NCBI GenBank assembly: GCA_003132865.1
Contig: PKYZ01000191.1
Coordinates: forward strand, 15,590-26,234
Origin: Bryobacterales bacterium
Lineage (GTDB): Bacteria; Acidobacteriota; Terriglobia; Bryobacterales; Bryobacteraceae
Direction of reading: 5' to 3'
Length of the DNA stretch: 10,645 bases
Program-made: the position numbers and the translations under genes
Part shown: in pieces, positions 1 through 5,811 of the stretch
Position numbering within the stretch: position 1 is the first letter of the stretch
Layout: every line of letters begins with the position of its first letter
The notes under the pieces: model-generated
Told to the model about the DNA's origin: nothing
Databases searched by the model: none
The model's input: only the letters and a program-made list of their open reading frames with translations

Positions 1-521
1 TACCGCAAAAGCCAGACTGAGCCGTACGCCAGGCCGGAGCCGATCAGCGCGCCGGCAACTACGTCACTCAAGAAATGCATCCCCAGCAGGACGCGCGATA
101 ACGCGATGCTGGCGGCGCAGAACAGCAATCCGGGCAGCAAGCCCGGATAGAAGGCCGAAAGCGAGAGCGCTACCGCAAAGGCGGTAATCGTATGGCCGGA
201 GGGGAAAGAGAAGCGGTCCGGGGGGAGCAGTTTGGCCCAACAGTGCGGCTCGATGGCGCAGGGTCGTCTGCGGTTGGTGCGTTCCTTCAGAAAGAGGAAC
301 ACCGCTATACCCAGGGCCGCCGCGAGAGCCGAGGTGCCCACGGCTGCAAAGCGCGAGGGCCCGCCAAACAGCAGGATGATGAGGCCCATGGCATACCACA
401 GCCAGCCATCGCCGCCGCGCGTGGCGCAGATCATCCACACGCGGATCCAGCGCGGCGCCGGCCATCGATGCACGCGGTGCATCAGGCTGTAATCCCGCTC
501 TGTGATGAACTCTAACACCAT
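1..521 (-). CDS. PAP2-superfamily lipid phosphatase (partial, runs off left edge)
   Basis: Reading the minus strand from an ATG at 521-519 gives 173 residues with no stop before the window edge, so the C-terminus is missing. All three signatures of the type-2 phosphatidic acid phosphatase family are present: K-x6-R-P (K79, R86, P87), PSGH (107-110) and S-R-x5-H-x3-D (S142, R143, H149, D153). H149 should be the phosphorylated nucleophile and H110 the acid. Hydrophobic stretches near 41-53, 58-77, 112-140 and 154-172 fit an inner-membrane protein with the active site at the membrane face. Known substrates in the family include phosphatidate, undecaprenyl pyrophosphate and lipid A; the sequence does not decide among them. 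The gene is divergent from a glycolipid-type glycosyltransferase, which favours a role in envelope lipids. The GTG at 518-516 is an alternative start; no strong ribosome binding site decides between the two. Confidence 0.9.
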   Translation of the reverse strand, partial: MVLEFITERDYSLMHRVHRWPAPRWIRVWMICATRGGDGWLWYAMGLIILLFGGPSRFAAVGTSALAAALGIAVFLFLKERTNRRRPCAIEPHCWAKLLPPDRFSFPSGHTITAFAVALSLSAFYPGLLPGLLFCAASIALSRVLLGMHFLSDVVAGALIGSGLAYGSVWLLR

Positions 522-531
522 CCCACCCTAA

Positions 532-560
532 TTTATAGTCCCATAATCCTACAAGGTCAT
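532..560 (-). promoter_or_regulatory. Candidate sigma70-like promoter for the PAP2 gene
   Basis: On the minus strand a -10 box TATAAA (537-532) is preceded at 17 bases by ATGACC (560-555), which matches TTGACA at four of six positions. The predicted start of transcription, near 525, is only a few bases before the ATG at 521, so the message would be nearly leaderless. This is pattern matching only. Confidence 0.3.
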
Positions 561-587
561 GACATTTGCTTAAAAGCTTGGTGAAAT
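559..587 (+). promoter_or_regulatory. Candidate promoter for the glycosyltransferase gene
   Basis: On the plus strand ATGACA (559-564, five of six to TTGACA) is followed at 17 bases by TGAAAT (582-587, four of six to TATAAT). The predicted transcription start, about 594, coincides with the GTG start codon at 595, implying a leaderless message. Its -35 box overlaps the -35 of the divergent candidate through the palindrome TCATGA (557-562). Confidence 0.22.
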
Positions 588-594
588 TAAAGGT

Positions 595-1767
595 GTGATA
601 AAGCTCGATTTCATCTACTTCGATGCCGGAGGCGGACATCGCAGCGCGGCCATGGCCTTGCAGCAGGTGATTGCGCAACAAGGCCGGCCGTGGGAGATCC
701 GCATGGTAAACCTGCAGGAACAGCTCGATAACCTGGATATCTTTCGCCGCATCACCGGCATCCGCTTGCAGGATTATTACAACCTGCTGCTGAAGAAGGG
801 TTGGACGCTGGGCTCCGCTGAGTTGCTGAAGGGACTCCATGTTGTGATCCGGTTGTTTCAGCCCGCGCTGGTCCGGATGTTACGCGATTTCTGGCGCGCG
901 GACCAGCCGGACCTGGTGGTGTCCTTGATCCCCAATTTCAACCGGGCTTTGAAGCTGAGCCTGGAAGCCGCGCTGCCGCGCACGCCGATGGTGACCATCC
1001 TCACGGATATCGCCGATTATCCGCCGCACTTCTGGATCGAGCGCCAGCAGCAGTATCTGATCTGCGGCTCGGACCGCGCGGTCGCGCAAGCGCGCGAATT
1101 GGGATATCCGGATGGCCTCATCTTCCGCGCGTCGGGCATGGTCCTGAACCCGCGCTTCTATGAGCCGGTCGCCGTGGATCGCAGCGCGAAGAGGCAGCGC
1201 CTCGGACTCGACCCCCAGTTGCCCACCGGCCTGGTCCTGTTCGGCGGCGAGGGCTCCGCGGTGATGCTCGAAATCGTGCGCAGCCTGCAAACGGCGGCGC
1301 GGCCGCTGCAATTGATCCTGATCTGCGGCCGCAACCAGAAGCTGGCGGCCACCTTGCGCGCGATGCCGCGCGCCATGCCGTCGCGCGTTCCGATGTTTGT
1401 GGAAGGTTTCACCCGCGAGGTGCCCTATTACATGCATCTCTCGGATTTCTTCATCGGCAAGCCCGGGCCGGGCAGCATCAGCGAGGCCATCGCCATGAAG
1501 CTGCCCGTGATCGTGGAGCGCAACGCCTGGAACCTGCCGCAGGAGCGTTACAACTGCGAGTGGGTGCGGGAACAAGACGTCGGGATGGTGTTGCAAAATT
1601 TCCGCGGGATCGCCGCCGCCGTCGAGGAACTGCTGGAGCCGGCCACCTACGCCCGCATGCGCGCCAACGCCGCCGCGCAATCGAATCGCGCGGTGTTCGA
1701 GATCCCGGATATGTTGGAATCCATCCTGTCGCGAACCAGCGGATCGGGGCTGAGCGGGGTATCATAG
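595..1767 (+). CDS. MGDG-synthase-like / GT28-type glycosyltransferase
   Basis: This is a 390-residue protein with the two-domain layout of monogalactosyldiacylglycerol synthase and MurG-type GT-B enzymes. The N-terminal acceptor domain opens with DAGGGHRSAA (10-19), the glycine-rich loop plus His typical of MGDG synthases. The segment LTDIADYPPHFW (136-147) closes that domain. The C-terminal nucleotide-sugar domain begins around 210 and carries GKPGPGSISEA (288-298), the hallmark donor-binding loop. There is no signal peptide or clear membrane span, so the enzyme is probably cytosolic or peripheral to the inner membrane. It likely moves a sugar from a UDP donor to a lipid such as diacylglycerol; donor and acceptor are inferred from the family. 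The GTG start at 595 was chosen because it leaves the usual few residues before the glycine loop and the next ATG would delete that loop. An AAAGG lies only one base upstream, too close for a normal ribosome binding site. The gene is divergent from the PAP2 gene. Confidence 0.85.
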   Translation: MIKLDFIYFDAGGGHRSAAMALQQVIAQQGRPWEIRMVNLQEQLDNLDIFRRITGIRLQDYYNLLLKKGWTLGSAELLKGLHVVIRLFQPALVRMLRDFWRADQPDLVVSLIPNFNRALKLSLEAALPRTPMVTILTDIADYPPHFWIERQQQYLICGSDRAVAQARELGYPDGLIFRASGMVLNPRFYEPVAVDRSAKRQRLGLDPQLPTGLVLFGGEGSAVMLEIVRSLQTAARPLQLILICGRNQKLAATLRAMPRAMPSRVPMFVEGFTREVPYYMHLSDFFIGKPGPGSISEAIAMKLPVIVERNAWNLPQERYNCEWVREQDVGMVLQNFRGIAAAVEELLEPATYARMRANAAAQSNRAVFEIPDMLESILSRTSGSGLSGVS

Positions 1768-1785
1768 TTTCGGTGTCTTTATGAT
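1760..1785 (+). promoter_or_regulatory. Candidate -10 box and dyad at the ATPase gene start
   Basis: TATCAT (1760-1765) matches the -10 consensus at five of six positions, 15 bases before the ATPase ATG, but no good -35 is seen. The overlapping ATCATA (1761-1766) is an exact inverted repeat of TATGAT (1780-1785), which includes the start codon, with a 13-base loop. It may act as a weak operator or a start-masking hairpin, or be chance in this AT-rich spacer. Confidence 0.2.
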
Positions 1786-2950
1786 TACGCGAGTGCGCGC
1801 GCGGAATTTCAAAAGCCTGAGAGATGTTGACCTTTCTCTGGGACCATTGAATGTGCTGGTCGGACCCAACATGGGCGGCAAGAGCAATATCCTCGACTTG
1901 TTCCGCTTCCTGTACGAATGTTGGTTTCCGCAGCCGCCGACTTTCGGACCCTTAAGCGCTCTGGCGCGACGGCAAGGGGTCGAAGAGGTCCTGTGGAAGG
2001 GAAGTCAGGACAGGCTGCTTTCGGTAGCCATTGAGTTCGTGGAGCCTAACCACCCAGACAGGACGTTTGTATATGAAATCGAAATCGTTGGCGGCTCCGG
2101 CGGATACGTAAACATCCAAGAAGAGACATTGACGCTTCGGGCGGGGGAGAAGGATTACCAGCTCATCGTTAAAGAGAGTGGTGGGCGCTGGCTCCAAAAC
2201 GTCAATTCTGGGAAACTCGTCATGGTCCAGGCTGAGAGATCGGGGATGGAGATGGCGCCTCCCAACTGGGATGGGTACCCTCTGAAACTATTCACCCAGA
2301 ACTGGCGATATCATCAGTTGGTCCCGGGCCTCATGAGACAGGCAAACCAGATGACAGGTGCCAATGTTCTCGATTCTCACGGCTCAAACCTCTCCGCTTG
2401 GCTGATGTGGCTCCAAACGCGTTTTCCCGACACGTTTGCCCGCATCGAGGAAGTCGCGTGCGACGTCTTTCCAGAGATCCGTCAACTCCTCACATGGCCG
2501 ACGCAGCAAGGGACGGTCTATTTGGCTTCCCAAGGGCGGGCGTTAATCCGCCCCACACCGCTCTTCCAGATGTCCGATGGCGAACTGGCATTCGTCGCCT
2601 TGATCTCGCTGATCTTCGCTCCTGACGACTTGGGAGGTACCCTCTTCTTCGTCGAAGAGCCCGAGAATCATTTGCATCCCCGGCTCCTTGAGACGCTCTT
2701 TGCGCTGCTACGGCAAGTACAGCAGGAAACTGTGTCACGAGGTGTCCCACCTTCTCAGATCATTTTCACCACGCATTCGCCGCTCGTGATCGATCAAATG
2801 AAGCTCGACGAGATCCTGTGGGTTGAGAAGAGACAGGGTGAGACGAAAGTGATTAGGCCCAATGATAAGCCGCGCTTGAGGAGGCTGGTCGAGGACGAAA
2901 CCCTGGGTCTGGGTGACCTGATGTTTGCCGGAGCGCTTGGCGAAGAATGA
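1781..2950 (+). CDS. AAA/ABC-type ATPase (RecF/OLD-like, AAA_21 class)
   Basis: This is a 389-residue cytosolic ATPase. It starts with ITRVRARNFKSL, the usual beta strand of RecF/SMC-like ATPases. Walker A is GPNMGGKS (28-35), the ABC signature is MSDGELAFVAL (264-274), Walker B is TLFFVEEPENHLHP (287-300), and the H-loop is TTHSP (330-334). The region between about 90 and 260 lacks the long coiled coil of SMC or RecN proteins. This size and motif set belong to short overcoming-lysogenization-defect-like and RloA/AriA-like ATPases that pair with a nuclease or TOPRIM-like partner. The C-terminus (LGDLMFAGALGEE) has the family's usual short tail, so the TGA at 2948-2950 looks like a true end. 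The partner gene follows with an ATGA overlap. There is no Shine-Dalgarno upstream. GC is visibly lower than in the flanking genes, which suggests acquisition by transfer. A defence role is inference; ATPase identity is firm. Confidence 0.88.
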   Translation: MITRVRARNFKSLRDVDLSLGPLNVLVGPNMGGKSNILDLFRFLYECWFPQPPTFGPLSALARRQGVEEVLWKGSQDRLLSVAIEFVEPNHPDRTFVYEIEIVGGSGGYVNIQEETLTLRAGEKDYQLIVKESGGRWLQNVNSGKLVMVQAERSGMEMAPPNWDGYPLKLFTQNWRYHQLVPGLMRQANQMTGANVLDSHGSNLSAWLMWLQTRFPDTFARIEEVACDVFPEIRQLLTWPTQQGTVYLASQGRALIRPTPLFQMSDGELAFVALISLIFAPDDLGGTLFFVEEPENHLHPRLLETLFALLRQVQQETVSRGVPPSQIIFTTHSPLVIDQMKLDEILWVEKRQGETKVIRPNDKPRLRRLVEDETLGLGDLMFAGALGEE

Positions 2951-3508
2951 GCGTTTTTCGTCGAGGGCCCGCGCGATGTCGCGGTCTATCCGGCCATAAT
3001 CCGAAGAATTCGGTCCGATGTAGAGCGAGTGGTGGCGTGGCCGTGTGGCGGCGTGACAGAGATCCCTAAGAGGTTTGTGGGACTCCTGCGAGGATTTGAG
3101 TACAAAAGCATTGACAAGGCGTTGGTCATCCGTGACTCCGACTGGAAGGACCCGCAGACTGCGGAGGCGGAGTTAAATGGCCGCCTGAGTAAATCGGGTT
3201 TTAAGCCGACTTTCCCCGTCCACTTCTACGCGACAAGATGCATGGTCGAGACATGGCTGCTCGCGGACGAGCAAGCTGTAAGCAAGATCGCTCTCTCGCG
3301 GGGTGGGACCCGGTCAATCAAGGCCGTCAACAAGCGATTGGAAGAAATCATGGACCCCAAGGTCCCATTCCGAGCAATGCTCTCCCAAGCCGGCCTCCCA
3401 GATGACGAAAAAGTGTATGAAGGTATCGCGTCCGCCGCAGACCTCGACAAAATTGCGGAGCGATGTCCACGTTTCGCGGAATTCCGCACGTACGTCCACG
3501 CCTGTTAG
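2947..3508 (+). CDS. TOPRIM-like DUF4276/RloB-type partner protein with frame error at its 5' end
   Basis: An ATG at 2947, overlapping the ATPase stop as ATGA, begins M-S-V-F but then runs out of frame and stops early. Removing one T from the T5 run (2954-2958) joins it to the main reading frame and gives a coherent 186-residue protein starting MSVFVEGPRDVAVYP. In that frame VEG (5-7) supplies the TOPRIM-style glutamate, ALVIRDSDWKD (58-68) supplies a DxD pair (D63, D65), and METWLLAD (99-106) plus a late CPRFAEF segment resemble DUF4276 and RloB proteins. The size fits those families, usually near 200 residues. Without correction the first usable start is GTG at 3029, which would lose the TOPRIM glutamate strand. 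It is probably a metal-dependent nuclease or nucleic-acid-binding partner of the upstream ATPase. The alternatives are a sequencing or assembly error, a real mutation, +1 frameshifting, or TGA readthrough. Family assignment is good; function is inferred. Confidence 0.72.
2954..2958 (+). other. T5 run at the frame break of the TOPRIM-like gene
   Basis: Five Ts follow the ATGAGCG overlap. Four Ts would make the ATG at 2947 continuous with the conserved VEGPRD strand. As written, the codons are GTT TTT then CGT, and a ribosome would need to slip forward by one base, from TTT to TTC, to enter the right frame. Confidence 0.7.
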
Positions 3509-3549
3509 CACCCTCCGGATACCCGCACCCAGCCGAGGACAATGCGATC

Positions 3550-3558
3550 TGTTACTAT
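3550..3558 (+). promoter_or_regulatory. Extended -10 promoter for the GH3-esterase operon
   Basis: TGTTACTAT is a TGn extended -10 element with TACTAT matching TATAAT at five of six positions. It is 11 bases before the ATG at 3570, so transcription would start about 3565 with almost no leader. No convincing -35 lies upstream, which is acceptable for extended -10 promoters. No Shine-Dalgarno is present. Confidence 0.4.
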
Positions 3559-3569
3559 TCTCACTTCGT

Positions 3570-5804
3570 ATGCACATCATAACGTTCCCCCGCTTAAGTC
3601 AAGTCGCACTCGCCGCTATCCTCTGTACAGCCCTCATCGGTCCCGCCGGAGCCCAGTTCGGTCCGCCGCGGCCGAAACCCACCGGTCCATGGATAAACAA
3701 AAGCCTCTCCTCCGACCAGCGCGCCGACCTGATCGTCGCCCAACTGACCCTCGACGAAAAGGTCTCGCTGCTCCACGGCGGTGGTTGGCAGATGCTCTTC
3801 GCGGGCCCCGACGCGCCGCCTTCGAAATCGCTGGGCAACGCCGGCTACATTCCGGGTATTCCGCGCCTCGGCATTCCCGATCTGCAAATGGCGGATGCCG
3901 CCGTGGGCGTCACGCACAGTTCCGTGTTCGGCCGTTATTCGACCGCTCTACCCTCTTGCGTTGCGGAAGCCGCAAGCTGGGATCTCGATCTGGCGCGCGA
4001 ATACGGCACGCTCATCGGGGTGGAGTTGCGCGATCAGGGCTACAACATGTCGCTGGGCGGCGGCGTCAACCTGGCGCGCGAGCCGCGCAATGGCCGCATC
4101 TTCGAATACAAGGGCGAAGATCCGATCCTCGCCGGCAAGCTCGTGGGCGCTGAAATGAAGGCGCTCCAGGAGCAGGGCATCGTTGGCGATATCAAGCACT
4201 ACGCGCTGAACGACCAGGAAAGCGGCCGTTCGTACGTCAACATCAGGGCCGATAAGCGCGCCATTCGCGAGAGCGATTTGTTGGCATTCGAGATTGGCGT
4301 CAAGGAGTCCGGCGCCGGAGCCGTGATGTGCTCCTACAACCTGCTGAACGGCGACTACGCTTGCGAAAACAGCTATCTACTCGCCGACGCCCTGAAAAAG
4401 GACTTCGGTTTCCAGGGATTCGTATTGTCTGATTGGGGCGGCACGCACTCGACCGCCAAAGCCGCTCTGGCAGGGCTGGATATGGAGATGCCCGGCTCCA
4501 CGTATTTCGCCGGCGCGCTCAAGAAAGCGGTGGAGAGCGGGCAGGTGCCCATGGCGCGCCTCGACAACATGGTCCACCGCATTCTGCGCTCGGAATTCGC
4601 CGTGGGCCTGTTCGACAATTCGCCGGAACGCCAGGTGCCCGATGTTTTCCACGGCCTCGACGTGGCGCAGCGCGTCGCCGAGCAGTCGATCGTCCTGCTG
4701 AAGAATGCCAACGGCCAGTTGCCCCTGGCACCGCGTGTCAAGACCATCGCGGTGATCGGATCGCACGCCGATGTGGGCGTCCTCTCCGGCGGCGGTTCGG
4801 CGCAGGTCGATCCGATGGGCGGCAATCCTGTGCCGCAGCCTGCCAACACAGGGTTCTTCGCGCGCGTGATCTGGCACCGCTCCTCGCCGCTGAAGGCGAT
4901 TAGTGCCAAAGCGCCGCATGCGGACGTGCAGTATGACGCCGGAACCGATGCGGCCGCGGCGGCACGTCTGGCGAAAGCGTCCGACGTGGCCATTGTGTTC
5001 GTTAACCAGCCTTCGAGCGAAGGCAGCGATCACCCGAACCTTTCGCTGCCGGATAATCAAGATGCGCTAGTGAGCGCGGTGGCCGCCGCCAATCCGCACA
5101 CCATCGTGGTGCTCGAAACCGGCGGCGCGGTGACCATGCCCTGGATCGGCCAGGTAAGCGCGGCGATGGAAGCCTGGTATCCGGGCATTCGTGGCGCAGA
5201 AGCCATCGCCAACATCCTCTTCGGCGATGTGAATCCTACCGCCAAGCTGCCGCTGACTTTCGCCAAATCGGAAGCGGATCTGCCGCACCCGAAACTGACC
5301 GTGCAGCCGCCTCCGGCGAGCGACGCGGACCTGGTCGAGATCTTCCCGGGTTTCAAAGACAATACTAGAAAGTTCGACGTCGCGTACGACGAAGGGCTGA
5401 AGGTCGGCTATAAGTGGTACGACGCCGAGAAGAAGGAGCCGCTGTTCCCGTTCGGCTTCGGGCTCTCTTACACAACCTATAAATACTCGGGGCTTAAGGT
5501 ATCGAAAGATAGCGTGGCGTTCGAGGTGGCGAATACCGGCACACGGGCGGGCGCGGAAATCGCCGAGGTCTATGCGACGCTGCCGCAAGCCGCGGGCGAG
5601 CCGTTCAGGCGTCTGGTAGCGTGGGAGAAAGTGCGGCTCGCGCCAGGCGAATCGAAGTCCGTGACGCTGCACCTCGATCCGTTTTATCTTTCAATCTTCA
5701 ACGCGGACAAGGACGCGTGGGAACTGGTTCCGGGCGAGTATGTCATCCAGGCCGGCGCCTCATCCCGCGACCTGCCCCTGCACGCATCTGTGCATATGGA
5801 CTGA
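3570..5804 (+). CDS. Secreted glycoside hydrolase family 3 beta-glycosidase
   Basis: This is a 744-residue enzyme with the full GH3 architecture. An N-terminal signal peptide (hydrophobic 10-25, likely cut after AGA at 26-28) sends it to the periplasm or outside. The (beta/alpha)8 domain, roughly 45-350, contains KHYALNDQESGR (209-220) and VLSDWGGTHS (285-294), whose Asp288 is the expected nucleophile. The alpha/beta sandwich domain follows, and EGSDHPNLSLP (484-494) supplies the probable acid/base Glu484. FPFGFGLSYTTY (626-637) leads into a C-terminal fibronectin-III-like domain (about 645-740). GH3 enzymes of this layout release glucose, xylose or related sugars from non-reducing ends; the substrate cannot be fixed here. 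The ATG at 3570 is chosen because it gives a clean signal peptide; the frame stays open upstream to 3303, but that stretch overlaps the previous gene and looks non-coding. A carboxylesterase gene follows after 7 bases. Confidence 0.95.
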   Translation: MHIITFPRLSQVALAAILCTALIGPAGAQFGPPRPKPTGPWINKSLSSDQRADLIVAQLTLDEKVSLLHGGGWQMLFAGPDAPPSKSLGNAGYIPGIPRLGIPDLQMADAAVGVTHSSVFGRYSTALPSCVAEAASWDLDLAREYGTLIGVELRDQGYNMSLGGGVNLAREPRNGRIFEYKGEDPILAGKLVGAEMKALQEQGIVGDIKHYALNDQESGRSYVNIRADKRAIRESDLLAFEIGVKESGAGAVMCSYNLLNGDYACENSYLLADALKKDFGFQGFVLSDWGGTHSTAKAALAGLDMEMPGSTYFAGALKKAVESGQVPMARLDNMVHRILRSEFAVGLFDNSPERQVPDVFHGLDVAQRVAEQSIVLLKNANGQLPLAPRVKTIAVIGSHADVGVLSGGGSAQVDPMGGNPVPQPANTGFFARVIWHRSSPLKAISAKAPHADVQYDAGTDAAAAARLAKASDVAIVFVNQPSSEGSDHPNLSLPDNQDALVSAVAAANPHTIVVLETGGAVTMPWIGQVSAAMEAWYPGIRGAEAIANILFGDVNPTAKLPLTFAKSEADLPHPKLTVQPPPASDADLVEIFPGFKDNTRKFDVAYDEGLKVGYKWYDAEKKEPLFPFGFGLSYTTYKYSGLKVSKDSVAFEVANTGTRAGAEIAEVYATLPQAAGEPFRRLVAWEKVRLAPGESKSVTLHLDPFYLSIFNADKDAWELVPGEYVIQAGASSRDLPLHASVHMD

Positions 5805-5811
5805 CACACAC

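Noticed and set aside
64..840. Minus-strand open frame of 258 codons
   Set aside because: It runs antisense to the glycosyltransferase and then overlaps the PAP2 gene in the wrong frame. The PAP2 frame carries all three family motifs; this one carries none.
3303..3569. N-terminal extension of the GH3 frame
   Set aside because: It overlaps the TOPRIM-like gene out of frame and would bury a clear signal peptide. The candidate promoter at 3550-3558 also argues for the start at 3570.
5740..5811. Upstream ATG for the carboxylesterase
   Set aside because: It lies inside the GH3 coding sequence and would put 24 unconserved residues before a good signal peptide.
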